64,000 bases of DNA from Clostridia bacterium (GCA_003249225.1 QKJQ01000029.1:38569-102568); one strand, 5' to 3'. Positions 17,777 to 26,563 are shown, counted from the first letter of the stretch. The notes: a model not told the origin generated them from the sequence alone. A program made the numbers and translations.

Positions 17777-19381
17777 ATGACGTATGTGATTGCTTATGAT
17801 ATTGGAACAACTGGTGTAAAGACCTGTCTTTTTCGCATTCAGGAAAAGATAGAACTGATATCCAGCGCTCACGAGGGATACCATCTGTACATGGTTAAAA
17901 ATGGGGGAGCAGAGCAGGATGAGGAAGAATGGTGGAATGCCATGTGCGTTACCACAAGAAAATTATTTGAGGGGAATGAGGTAACGCCAGCTGAAATCGC
18001 GGGGATTTCATTTTGCTCACAGATGCAGGGACTTGTTCTGGTCGACAAAGATGGAATGGCTGTGCGGAAACCAATGAGTTATATGGATCAACGGGCAACA
18101 AGAGAAATGAAAGACGGCATGGGATATGGGTTGAAGATCTCCGGGGTGAATGCCGTTAAGCTCTTTCGCAGTCTGTGGATCTCAAAAGCAGCCTCAACGA
18201 GTGTCAAAGATCCGGTCTGGAAGTATAAATGGGTCGAGAACAATGAACCGGAAAGCTTTAAACGAGTATATAAATGGCTGGACGTGAAAGAGTACCTGAC
18301 CTATCGATGTACCGGTCGTTTTGTTATGACAGAAGATTCTGCTTTCGCAACCTTGCTTTACGATACCAGAAAGGGAAAAGAAGGGTTCAGTAAATCTCTT
18401 TGCAGGATGAATGGTGTTCGAATGGAACATTTACCTGAGATTACAAAGTCCACGGATAAAATTGGCGGTCTGACTGAAAAGTCTGCCACTGAGCTAGGAC
18501 TGGTCCCCGGAATCCCGGTGTTCGGAGGTGGAGGAGATGCTTCTCTGATCGGTATAGGGGCAGGCTGTGTTAAGGTCGGGGATACCCATATCTATTCTGG
18601 CACCTCCGGTTGGGTATCTACGATCGTGGACAAGCAGAAAGTCGATATTTTTCGAATGATCGCTGCAATTGTTGGCGCGCAGGGGGGGCGCTACAATTAT
18701 TTTGCAGAGATGGAGACAGCAGGAAAATGTCTGGAATGGGTCAAGGATCATCTTGCTTTGGATGAAATCGGTATCTATCTGGAAAAAAAGCATGTTGCAC
18801 AGACACAGGAAGCAACCTACGTGAACCTGTATGATTATCTTATGGAAACGATCAAATCGATTGGACCGGGAGCAGGTGGTGTGATATTTACCCCCTGGCT
18901 TCATGGAAACCGGTGTCCCTTTGAGGATCCGAATGCTGCAGGAATATTCTTTAATATAACGCTGGATACCGGAAAGACAGAACTGATACGTGCCGTATTG
19001 GAGGGAATCTGCTACCACCTGCGCTGGATGCTCGAGTGTCAGGGAAAGAAGATCAAAACCTCCAGTTCGATCCGTTTTGTCGGCGGTGGGGCATTGTCGC
19101 CGATAACAGGTCAGATTCTGGCGGATATAACAGGTTATAAGGTCGAAGTAGTATCGAACCCACAAAATGTCGGTTCCGTGGGTGCTGCTGCGGTAGTCGG
19201 TGTAGGACTTGGCATTATTCCGGATCTTGAAACCGTCAAAGATTATATCCCGCCTATGCAGTGCTTTGAACCAGACACAAAGGCAAAAGAAATATATGAC
19301 AGGAATTATGAAGTATTCAAGCGATTGTATCAGACAAACAAAGAGAATTTTAAAGCATTAAAGAAATCAGTATGTCAATAG
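17777..19381 (+). CDS. FGGY-family carbohydrate kinase (xylulokinase-like)
   Basis: About 534 residues with the two actin-fold domains of the FGGY family. The N-terminal phosphate loop is YDIGTTGVKT (Asp8). The substrate-side motif is MSYMDQRAT, and the second domain has GGGDASLIGIGAG, SGTSGW and FVGGGALSPITGQILADITG. These place it near xylulokinases, though it is a divergent member and the sugar is not certain. GAGGTGAGG lies before the ATG at 17777; the ATG at 17726 has no ribosome site. It would phosphorylate a ketose-like substrate for the aldolase upstream. Confidence 0.89.
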   Translation: MTYVIAYDIGTTGVKTCLFRIQEKIELISSAHEGYHLYMVKNGGAEQDEEEWWNAMCVTTRKLFEGNEVTPAEIAGISFCSQMQGLVLVDKDGMAVRKPMSYMDQRATREMKDGMGYGLKISGVNAVKLFRSLWISKAASTSVKDPVWKYKWVENNEPESFKRVYKWLDVKEYLTYRCTGRFVMTEDSAFATLLYDTRKGKEGFSKSLCRMNGVRMEHLPEITKSTDKIGGLTEKSATELGLVPGIPVFGGGGDASLIGIGAGCVKVGDTHIYSGTSGWVSTIVDKQKVDIFRMIAAIVGAQGGRYNYFAEMETAGKCLEWVKDHLALDEIGIYLEKKHVAQTQEATYVNLYDYLMETIKSIGPGAGGVIFTPWLHGNRCPFEDPNAAGIFFNITLDTGKTELIRAVLEGICYHLRWMLECQGKKIKTSSSIRFVGGGALSPITGQILADITGYKVEVVSNPQNVGSVGAAAVVGVGLGIIPDLETVKDYIPPMQCFEPDTKAKEIYDRNYEVFKRLYQTNKENFKALKKSVCQ

Positions 19382-19406
19382 TAGCAGGATTGAAAGAACG
19401 ACAGAT

Positions 19407-19466
19407 CTGAAAGTAAACAGACCTGAAAGTAAACAGAACGAAAGTAAACAGAACGAAAGTAACATC
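19407..19466 (+). repeat. 15-16 bp tandem repeat after the FGGY kinase gene
   Basis: The units CTGAAAGTAAACAGAC (19407-19422), CTGAAAGTAAACAGAA (19423-19438), CGAAAGTAAACAGAA (19439-19453) and a partial CGAAAGTAAC (from 19454) follow one another, starting 26 bases after the stop codon. It is one of several small arrays placed just after genes in this window. Confidence 0.85.
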
Positions 19467-19576
19467 AAAACTGCAATAACATCAGCAACTTGATACTATC
19501 ATCAATAAGAAACACTGCAATAATTCAGAATCAACAGACACAAAAGGGAGTCGTATCATGAAAGGATGAGAACGCT

Positions 19577-20065
19577 ATGAGTCAAAGAGAGGATGAGAAT
19601 TTGGTTAGAACTGAGCTATTCAGGGGGATTAAATTCGGGCTGTTTTCGATCTCAGCCGGAATTGTAGAAATTGCAGCATTTTCGTTGTTAAATGAATTGA
19701 CCGGATTATCTTACTGGCCGTGTTACCTTATTGCATTGGTCTTATCTGTAATCTGGAACTTTACCTTGAACCGTCGTTATACATTCCGTTCTGCGAACAA
19801 TGTAACAGTCGCCATGCTAAAAGTATTACTCTTTTATGCAGCCTTTGTGCCTGCTTCTACGATGCTTGGCGATTATCTGGCAGATACCTTGTTGTGGAAT
19901 GAATATCTGGTCACCTTACTTAATATGCTGGCTAATTTTATCCTGGAATTCCTGTACGATCGTTTCTTCGTATTTCGAAAGTCTATTGATACCAACCAGC
20001 TTGCAAAAGCAAAACAAAATACAGTGCCGGTTCAGGATACGATAACAGAACAGACACTGGACTAG
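19577..20065 (+). CDS. GtrA-family membrane protein
   Basis: 162 residues with four membrane helices and the GtrA pattern: FGLFSISAGIVEIAAFSLL, WNFTLNRRYTFRS at the end of helix 2, and a repeat-like NFILEFLYDRFFVFRKS at the end of helix 4. GtrA proteins are thought to help move polyprenyl-linked sugars or similar lipids across the membrane in cell-wall or O-antigen decoration. No glycosyltransferase is adjacent, so its partner is elsewhere. GAAAGGATG lies upstream of the ATG. Confidence 0.86.
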   Translation: MSQREDENLVRTELFRGIKFGLFSISAGIVEIAAFSLLNELTGLSYWPCYLIALVLSVIWNFTLNRRYTFRSANNVTVAMLKVLLFYAAFVPASTMLGDYLADTLLWNEYLVTLLNMLANFILEFLYDRFFVFRKSIDTNQLAKAKQNTVPVQDTITEQTLD

Positions 20066-20153
20066 AATAACGGGAACCAATAAAAACCACGCCGCGAAGG
20101 GAGCGAACTCACACAATTGGATAATTTCGATAATGGAATACGTTTGGTATTCT

Positions 20154-21053
20154 TTATAGAGTAAGTTCGGTTTTGAAAGCAATGACCGCTTCCCCTGTAA
20201 TTTTTACCGAAACGGGTTCCTGATTCTTAATATCTACATGGACTTCCATGGTACCGGCACGGTGAATTGCTTCCCCCTGGCGTATTTTGAACGTAACTTC
20301 ATCAAGACCCTGTCCGAGTAATCCATAATGGACCAGATATGCACCAAGTGGGCCATTGGCATTGCCGGTAACAGGGTCTTCATTTATCCCAATGGCGGGT
20401 GCGAACATTCTGCCATGAACCAGGATTTCCTGATCCGGATGAAGTGTGAACACATAAAAACCATTGCAGCCGGTCAATTCACTTACCTGTGTCAGCAACT
20501 GCATGTTTGGTCTTAATCCGTGCAAAAGTTCAAGATGATTGATACCAACCATAATCTTTGAGTGACCGGTCGATACGATGGAGACAGGGCACTCTGCGTT
20601 TCGATCGCTCCTGCAGATGCCAAGGGCCTCCATAAGCAGGCGCAAAGCATCTTCTTTGAGTGTTTCACCAAAGAGTATTTCACCTTGTGTCATAACGATT
20701 TTATAATCATTATTCTCACGGAGAATTTCGACCGGCAAAATTCCTGCTCCTGTTTTCTGAAATTGTCTGATCGTATCAAAATTGTTTTCAAGAGCACGCG
20801 CATAATGAGCCGCAATGGTCGCGTGACCACAGATTGGAACCTCTTTTAAAGGGGTAAAAAAGCGTACATGCACATCGTATGCAGTATCTTCCGATGAGAA
20901 AACAAAAGCTGTTTCTGAATTATTCAGCTCTCTTGCAATTCTTTGCATATCGGTTTCTGAAAGCCCGTCTGCGTTGGTTATAACTCCGGCGGGATTTCCT
21001 GAGAATTTGCTACGTGTAAAAGAGTCAATCTGATATAAATGATATGTTTTCAT
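20154..21053 (-). CDS. PhzF-family isomerase/epimerase-like protein
   Basis: 299 residues. The N terminus shows the PhzF signature: IDSFTRSKFSGNPAGVI, ELNNSETAFVF with the conserved catalytic Glu, and VRFFTPLKEVPICGHATIA. The C-terminal half repeats the diaminopimelate-epimerase-like fold (GINEDPVTGNANGPLGAYLVHYG). Members are isomerases of varied small molecules; there are no phenazine genes nearby, so phenazine synthesis is not implied. AAAGGAG lies before the ATG. Confidence 0.92.
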   Translation of the reverse strand: MKTYHLYQIDSFTRSKFSGNPAGVITNADGLSETDMQRIARELNNSETAFVFSSEDTAYDVHVRFFTPLKEVPICGHATIAAHYARALENNFDTIRQFQKTGAGILPVEILRENNDYKIVMTQGEILFGETLKEDALRLLMEALGICRSDRNAECPVSIVSTGHSKIMVGINHLELLHGLRPNMQLLTQVSELTGCNGFYVFTLHPDQEILVHGRMFAPAIGINEDPVTGNANGPLGAYLVHYGLLGQGLDEVTFKIRQGEAIHRAGTMEVHVDIKNQEPVSVKITGEAVIAFKTELTL

Positions 21054-21208
21054 TGTGTTTCTTCTCCTTTGATAAATGATAAGTCAGCAACCAGTTTTTT
21101 TCTCTGTCTTCCTTACTCGTTTTATTGAGTTTTAATACTATCTCATCATTTTTTAGAAAAGCTGTGTCAAAAAATAGGATTGTTCTACAGTTTCTTAATA
21201 GAATAGCT

Positions 21209-21913
21209 TTATGTACATAGAATCTCAAAGAGGTCCTTAAAGCAATCCATTTCTTTAACCTTGACCTTGCTCTGGGTATGGAAAGGTTCGACGTTATACC
21301 ATATGGTATTCAGACCGGCATCGAGACCACCTATAACATCTGTATAAGAATCGTTACCGACATAAAGGATGTCTTCTTTTCCTGTATCTGAAAAATCATT
21401 TTGTATTTCGTCAATTGCTATCTGAAAGAACTGGGTCGATGGCTTTCGAATGCGGCAGTCAGCACTGGAAAAGACATTCGTAAAATAACGCAGTATGCCA
21501 AATTCATTTAAAAGTTTTTTTGCTGAAGTTCCTGTAAAAATACTGTTTGATAATATGTACATAGGAATACCATCGTTTGCTGCTTTTGACAGAAAAACCC
21601 GGACATCATCAAGAAGCGTAACCTTCTGCATATGATCCATGATATTATATTCAAGATCATAGAGATTCTCAGGCAAAGGAACTCCAAACCGCTCGAAGAA
21701 GAACGGAATTTCATCCTGAATCAGACAGATTTCTATATTCTCTGTTTTTCTTCGTTCGTAAAGCGGAAGAAATGTCTCTGCATATTCTGTAAGCTCGTTG
21801 AATGAACAATTCTTTGAAAAGTAGGCGTTGTAAAGATAAACAAGACCAGCATGAAAATCAAAGGAGATATCCTTTAAAATGGTATCGTATAAATCAAATA
21901 AGAGTACTTTCAT
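21209..21913 (-). CDS. HAD-family hydrolase
   Basis: About 234 residues with all HAD motifs: nucleophile and acid DLYDTIL (motif I), ILSNS (motif II), a Lys in RKPSTQFF (motif III) and VGNDSYTDVIGG (motif IV). Asp-Leu-Tyr-Asp at the start is typical of the subgroup with a helical C1 cap, which contains nucleotidases and phosphoglycolate-type phosphatases. GAAGGAAG is spaced best for the ATG at 21913, two codons inside the GTG at 21919. The substrate is unknown. Confidence 0.9.
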   Translation of the reverse strand: MKVLLFDLYDTILKDISFDFHAGLVYLYNAYFSKNCSFNELTEYAETFLPLYERRKTENIEICLIQDEIPFFFERFGVPLPENLYDLEYNIMDHMQKVTLLDDVRVFLSKAANDGIPMYILSNSIFTGTSAKKLLNEFGILRYFTNVFSSADCRIRKPSTQFFQIAIDEIQNDFSDTGKEDILYVGNDSYTDVIGGLDAGLNTIWYNVEPFHTQSKVKVKEMDCFKDLFEILCT

Positions 21914-22009
21914 AAACACTTCCTTCTCAATAGTTTTACGAGGTAGAGCAAAGTATGCTTTTTTATTAAGCTTTCTGTCTATGTCTTTTTTGTTTCTTTG
22001 TTTTACTTA

Positions 22010-22435
22010 TTATTGCAGTTGAAAACCTGCACTTTCCATCAAATCTTTCATAGCACACAGACAGAAAGGATGACCGGCCGGATCGAACATAACCGTCCAG
22101 TTATCAGAGAACTGTTCCGTGGCGATGGTTGCGCCGCATTCCAAAGCGTGCTGTACGGACTTTTCCAAATCGTTGACGGCAAAATCAAGGTGTGCCATCT
22201 GCTGCTGTGCACCTTGCTCTTCTGGCCATACAGGCGGAAGGTATTCAGGATTTCTTTGAAACAATATACCAAGGTATTCGCCCTGACTCGTTCCGGGAGC
22301 GTAGACGCAGGCCCAGTCTTCATCCATATCCAGTGCTTCCCAGCGAAGCAGGGAGGCGTAGAATTTTGCAAGATCATGGGGTGCTTTGCAGTCCAATGTA
22401 AAAGAGTACATCTTGATTTTTATTTCGTTGTTCAT
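22010..22435 (-). CDS. VOC-superfamily (glyoxalase-like) protein
   Basis: 141 residues with two beta-alpha-beta-beta-beta modules: residues 9-60 (FTLDCKAPHDLAKFYASLL) and 78-135 (AHLDFAVNDLEKSVQHALE, then MFDPAGHPFCLC). This is the layout of small Firmicutes VOC proteins related to glyoxalase or antibiotic-binding proteins. AGAAAGGATC precedes the ATG. An open frame on the opposite strand covers the same bases but has no family match, so the minus-strand gene is preferred. Confidence 0.88.
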   Translation of the reverse strand: MNNEIKIKMYSFTLDCKAPHDLAKFYASLLRWEALDMDEDWACVYAPGTSQGEYLGILFQRNPEYLPPVWPEEQGAQQQMAHLDFAVNDLEKSVQHALECGATIATEQFSDNWTVMFDPAGHPFCLCAMKDLMESAGFQLQ

Positions 22436-22491
22436 AGCAGTTTGATCCTTTCTGTTTTATTCGGGGCACTAGTTATTCCATTTCTTATAAT

Positions 22492-23025
22492 CTAATTCGA
22501 TGCGTTCCTTTTTTCATTAATAAATGCAAGAAAGTTAGCTTTTTGTATTTCATCCAAAAAAACATTCTTTGGAAGAAGAAGTGATTGCACAGAGCTGATA
22601 TAAAGATAGATTGCAGTATTTGTTTCGATTACTTTTTCAATAGAGGAGTAGAGGATCTTACTTTCAGAACGTGGATTGGTCTCATAGATGAGCTCTTCCT
22701 CAAATTTAATTGTTGAGGTACTGTTGAATGGCAGTTTTCCGTCTTTCTTCATACCTTGTATTCTTCTTGTGATTGTATATAAAACTATTTTTTTACGTAT
22801 GAGAAACCAGAACAATGAGGCGAATGACAAAAGTATAACATTAATTATTATTAGCAGGAGATCTGATTTATTCATTATCAAGGAAGCAATGAATAGGATG
22901 CTTATGAGTGGCATAAGTAAATTAGTTAACAATATAGTTTTTTTGTTGGAAGGGCTGTTAAAATAATGATACAGGTTAAACTGAATATAATCGTCTTCTT
23001 CCAGATGGATAGTAAATTCAAACAT
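22492..23025 (-). CDS. YcxB-like membrane protein
   Basis: About 177 residues: an N-terminal stretch (FTIHLEEDDYIQFNLYHYF), two membrane helices (about residues 32-52 and 56-76) and a C-terminal soluble domain ending LLLPKNVFLDEIQKANFLAFI. This order matches YcxB-like proteins of Firmicutes, which have no known function. The ATG at 23025 sits five bases after GAGG and is preferred to the GTG at 23031. Confidence 0.82.
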   Translation of the reverse strand: MFEFTIHLEEDDYIQFNLYHYFNSPSNKKTILLTNLLMPLISILFIASLIMNKSDLLLIIINVILLSFASLFWFLIRKKIVLYTITRRIQGMKKDGKLPFNSTSTIKFEEELIYETNPRSESKILYSSIEKVIETNTAIYLYISSVQSLLLPKNVFLDEIQKANFLAFINEKRNASN

Positions 23026-23181
23026 AGTCACCTCGTAGTGTTAGAGTTTTTATAGTTTGGTCATAGGCAACCCCGCATACTGTATGTTGCCTAGTGCCGT
23101 TCAGGGGGCGGATATTTAAGTATTGCAGCGTATTCCGATTGCAGTCTGTTTAAGAATTGCAGCGTATTATGCCACAGCAAG

Positions 23182-23763
23182 TTACGTAACAACATATCGT
23201 ATCACACAGGGATTCTTTCCTTCACTGTCAAGAGGCGAGGATATAATCTCCAAGGTCTTGAGTCTCACCCCAAGCATGATTTCATAATGATATTTAAAAT
23301 GTCCGGCGCAGCAGAAACAATAGTTCTTGGATACCGGGTAGTCACGGTTTACTTTAGTAAAGTTCGGACAGGCACATAAGAACTTATCTCCATCCGAATA
23401 GTAAATAGCATGAAGCGTCAGAGTACCGTCTTCGTTAAGAACGGGCTGCCCCATATAGGGAACAGATTTGATTTTCTCAAGTTTATCAGAAAAGGAAAGG
23501 GTTGAATTTTCTTTTGCAAAAGCTTTTGATGCCTTCTCTCTGGAACCACCTTTGCAACAGGCATTCCACTCAAAGACTTCTTGTATAATATCAGGATTCG
23601 TATCTTGATTCATAATGTCAACAGCACGTTTAAAATAAGCAGCTTTTACCTTTTTCGGAGATTTACTGACAATTCCCTCATAACCATCCTCAATACGGGC
23701 AATCGTCTTCTCGTCTACGTTGAATTTACGAAGTGATTCTTTGAACTTCTCGGGACATGGCAT
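23182..23763 (-). CDS. conserved Cys-rich protein of unknown function (possibly DUF6144)
   Basis: 193 residues, soluble, with three cysteine groups: NACCKGG (about residues 67-73), FLCACPNF (about 128-135) and YCFCCAGHFKYHYE (about 148-161). Seven cysteines and nearby histidines suggest a metal or iron-sulphur centre, which is an inference. The N-terminal 90 residues are helical and charged. GGAGGTAAC precedes the ATG. It lies 31 bases after the GNAT-S66 fusion gene on the same strand, so the two are probably co-transcribed. The family name is from memory and uncertain. Confidence 0.75.
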   Translation of the reverse strand: MPCPEKFKESLRKFNVDEKTIARIEDGYEGIVSKSPKKVKAAYFKRAVDIMNQDTNPDIIQEVFEWNACCKGGSREKASKAFAKENSTLSFSDKLEKIKSVPYMGQPVLNEDGTLTLHAIYYSDGDKFLCACPNFTKVNRDYPVSKNYCFCCAGHFKYHYEIMLGVRLKTLEIISSPLDSEGKNPCVIRYVVT

Positions 23764-23794
23764 AGCAGTTACCTCCAGGATTATGGTTCGTTTA

Positions 23795-25696
23795 TTACGT
23801 TACGGTAGGGCATTCAAGAAAAGTAATGGTCTTTTTCTCACAATTTAATTCTGCTCTGATACCAATGGGCAGAATTCCAATCGGTTTTGCGTGTCCAATG
23901 TTGACATTATAAAAGATAGGCAATTCGGTCAGTTTTTCTTCTTCCACGATGACCTGCGTGATGACCTGCTTATATTCTTCATAATAGGCTTCATCTTTTG
24001 GTTTGCCTACGATTATACCGTTGATAATTTTTAAGATACCCTGCGCAGCAAGATTACGGAAGGTCCATGTAACAAAGTCAGGGGAAGGTTTTTCCTCGCT
24101 GGTCTCAACAAAAAGGAGGGAACCAGTCCACTCGTTAAGAGAGGGCCATATTGCAGTACCGACAGCCATCATAAAGACATCAAGACATCCACCAAGGAGC
24201 GTTCCGGTAACCGTACCTCTTCCATTTAAGATCTCGTAGCCATGGGTGTCTTTTTTCATACGGTGCAAAGTATTGATATTCTCTTCTTTCCAGGAAACAA
24301 AATCATCGGTCCATTCGCTGCTTGGTAAAAGCGGATAGGTATCCCAGCGTTCAAACAGGATTTCACGAACCGCTTTTTCTGTGTAATCGAACATTTTGAC
24401 ATACTCACCGAATTCACACATGACAGAAGGTCCATAAAAGGAAACGATGCCAGCTTTATACAGCATGAAGTGATTCACCGTACTATCAGAATATCCCATA
24501 AAAATCTTAGGATTCGCATGAATGATATCAAAGTCAATATAAGGCAGAAGACGAATGGTATCATCCCCGCCGATTGCGCAGAAGATAGCTGAAATGGTCG
24601 GATCTTTGAAGGCATCCATGAAATCTTTGGCACGAAGTTCCGGATGCATTGCAACAAATTCACTTCCACGCAAGGCATGTGGCATACAGACTACTTCGAG
24701 ACCAAAGTCATGTTCAAGTCTTTTCTTTGCGATATCGTATTTATGGCGGAACTTTTCATCGCCAAGACCACCCCAGGAAAGACTGACAATAGCTATTCTA
24801 TCGCCACGTTTTAAACGCTTTGGTTTTATCAGCTGTTTTTTTGTTTCAGAACCACAGAAGTAGTGTGCAACGGTTATACATTGAAATCCAAGATCTTTTG
24901 CGATTGTATGTGTCTTATCATTAGTAAAGAAATACATACTTTCTGCCCTTTGTTGCTTTGCATTGGCAAGACATGAAAGCAGCAGCTGTTTCGTGATTTC
25001 AGGATCGTATGTATTTTGCAGTACATCGAGACCAAAGATTTCTAAAGCTTTCTTACCCTTATTGTTATAATAAACAGCACCCTGGCAGATTTCATTTTCA
25101 ATATAAGCATAGATGACCCAATTATTCAGATCTTCAAAAATTCTGTCTGAATTCCAGTACATTTCGTTCTCCTGGCGGTCATGTAAGCTGCGGAATATTT
25201 CAAAGTTCTCAGAAGTGATAAGGAGTGTATGCAAAGATTCCTGTTTTGATTCAAAATGGTCAAAATGCAGTATATCTACATATTGCTGCTCTATGTCAGA
25301 CAACCCCTTCTCTGCCATGAACTGCAGTGCATTTTTATTCTCGTCGGGAAAGTAAATGTGCCAATTGTAATCGGTATAATTGGTATTCCAGTATTCCAAA
25401 AGCTCACCCAATGCTTCTGCATATCCATTTCTTACGAGTAGATTCTTTGGCCCAATATAGGCATCCTGTGGTAAGGTATAAAAATGAATCCAGCCCTCGA
25501 CGAAACCATCCTTTCGAAAGAGGAGGATTTCTTCGGAATCTCGTTCCAGACCTCGTTTACTTATGTTTACAAACTCGTCTTTTGTTTTTATACCATCACA
25601 ATAGATAGGAAAACTGATACTTGATAGGTTCATTGACAGCTCGTAGGCAAAATCAATATAGTGTTCAAATTCAGCATTCGTAATTTTACTTAGCAT
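23795..25696 (-). CDS. GNAT-like region fused to an S66 (MccF/LD-carboxypeptidase) peptidase
   Basis: 633 residues, about twice the size of a normal S66 enzyme. Residues 1-285 look like two acetyltransferase-like (GNAT) units (EGWIHFYTLPQDAYIGPKNL, and CQGAVYYNNKGKKALEIFGL). Residues 290-633 are a full S66 peptidase: KPKRLKRGDRIAIVSLS, IGGDDTIRLLPYID, nucleophile Ser403 in GYSDS, Glu531 in VETSEE and His602 in NIGHAKP. The IGGDD form and absence of an export signal fit the cytoplasmic MccF branch, which cleaves processed microcin-C-type aminoacyl nucleotides, rather than cell-wall LD-carboxypeptidase. GAGGTC precedes the ATG. The Cys-rich protein gene follows directly. Confidence 0.88.
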   Translation of the reverse strand: MLSKITNAEFEHYIDFAYELSMNLSSISFPIYCDGIKTKDEFVNISKRGLERDSEEILLFRKDGFVEGWIHFYTLPQDAYIGPKNLLVRNGYAEALGELLEYWNTNYTDYNWHIYFPDENKNALQFMAEKGLSDIEQQYVDILHFDHFESKQESLHTLLITSENFEIFRSLHDRQENEMYWNSDRIFEDLNNWVIYAYIENEICQGAVYYNNKGKKALEIFGLDVLQNTYDPEITKQLLLSCLANAKQQRAESMYFFTNDKTHTIAKDLGFQCITVAHYFCGSETKKQLIKPKRLKRGDRIAIVSLSWGGLGDEKFRHKYDIAKKRLEHDFGLEVVCMPHALRGSEFVAMHPELRAKDFMDAFKDPTISAIFCAIGGDDTIRLLPYIDFDIIHANPKIFMGYSDSTVNHFMLYKAGIVSFYGPSVMCEFGEYVKMFDYTEKAVREILFERWDTYPLLPSSEWTDDFVSWKEENINTLHRMKKDTHGYEILNGRGTVTGTLLGGCLDVFMMAVGTAIWPSLNEWTGSLLFVETSEEKPSPDFVTWTFRNLAAQGILKIINGIIVGKPKDEAYYEEYKQVITQVIVEEEKLTELPIFYNVNIGHAKPIGILPIGIRAELNCEKKTITFLECPTVT

Positions 25697-25822
25697 TTTA
25701 TGACCTCGTTTAATGAGTATTAATTATTGTATCGATAGAGTCCTTCGTTTATTTACAGCGGTATGGTTTTGTTTAATGAAAATCAGTAAATTATTTCTAA
25801 GTATATTTTTTATGGAATCAGA

Positions 25823-25867
25823 AGTCAAGCATTGTGTCTTGACTTTGCTGATTGAAAAGAATAAACT
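25823..25867 (+). promoter_or_regulatory. promoter with overlapping palindrome before the tail-tube gene
   Basis: TTGACT (25839-25844) and TAAACT (25862-25867) are 17 bases apart and point to the tail-tube gene. An inverted repeat AGTCAAG (25823-25829) / CTTGACT (25838-25844) around an 8-base spacer covers the -35 element, as a repressor site would. The binding protein is unknown. Confidence 0.6.
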
Positions 25868-25962
25868 ATAGTAAAATAGTGGAAAAAAAGTAAACAAAAA
25901 TGAAATAGTAAAAGCAAAACCTTAGACGTAATCACACAGAAATGAGGAAATGAGGTAAATTG

Positions 25963-26391
25963 ATGATTTCAAATGAGATGAGCAGTCTTTACAGGTACAA
26001 GGTAGAATGCGATGGAGAAGTGGTCGCTTTGTTTCATGAGGTTTCAGGCCTTGAAAATTCTGAACTGGAAATCGAGTACAGAATTAAGGAAAATGATCAA
26101 CCGCTGCGCAGATTACCTGGTTTGACAAAATATTCGAATCTAGTTCTAAAACACGGGATAGTCGATGCTAATTTTAATAAATGGGCCAGGTCGGCACTCG
26201 AGGAAGGTCAGACACAGGTGAAGCAATTATTTCTGAGTTTACTATTTGAAGGTGGTCTTTCTATAAATACGTGGAGAATTGAGCAGGCGTGGGTTTGTAA
26301 ATATGATACGAGTTTCGGTGCCATGGCAGGAGAGAACATGGAAGTTGAATGTATCGAGCTGGTACATGAAAAAATTGAACGAGTGCTGTAA
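25963..26391 (+). CDS. orphan phage-like/contractile-injection tail-tube protein (T4 gp19-like family)
   Basis: About 142 residues. The pattern is that of tube proteins of contractile tails and extracellular injection systems: a beta-rich start RYKVECDGEVVALFHEVSGLE, EIEYRIKEN, RLPGLTKYSNLVLKHGIVD, a W-containing turn NKWARSALEEG, WRIEQAWVCKYDTSF and a terminal ECIELVHEKIERVL. Such proteins stack as hexameric rings. Family size matches (about 140-160). The start is the ATG at 25963, after TGAGG. No sheath, baseplate, spike or AAA+ gene is present within the window, so this copy stands alone with its own promoter. It may be an effector-carrier relic or a stray tube gene. Confidence 0.85.
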   Translation: MISNEMSSLYRYKVECDGEVVALFHEVSGLENSELEIEYRIKENDQPLRRLPGLTKYSNLVLKHGIVDANFNKWARSALEEGQTQVKQLFLSLLFEGGLSINTWRIEQAWVCKYDTSFGAMAGENMEVECIELVHEKIERVL

Positions 26392-26563
26392 ACATTTGAC
26401 CAGTATTCTTGTTTTGTCAGTACATGCTGACCATTCTCCGGATGTTCTAAAAAATTCCCCTCTCAAGATAATAAGCCTTTGTTTTTATTATTCAGAGTTC
26501 ATGCATAACATGAAGTGGTTCCTGGATTCTGAAAATAATCAGAATGCTAAATCATTCGGATTG

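Noticed and set aside
18494..19165. Long open frame antisense to the FGGY kinase gene
   Set aside because: Protein is not family-like; the kinase motifs are intact on the plus strand. It is a shadow of coding bias.
20154..21053. Phenazine biosynthesis
   Set aside because: PhzF-family proteins are widespread in non-producers and no other phz gene is near.
22000..22495. Open frame on the plus strand opposite the VOC gene
   Set aside because: It has no family pattern and no ribosome site, while the minus frame has clear VOC motifs and a good start.
25963..26391. Part of a prophage
   Set aside because: No capsid, terminase, portal, holin or integrase genes are found around it.
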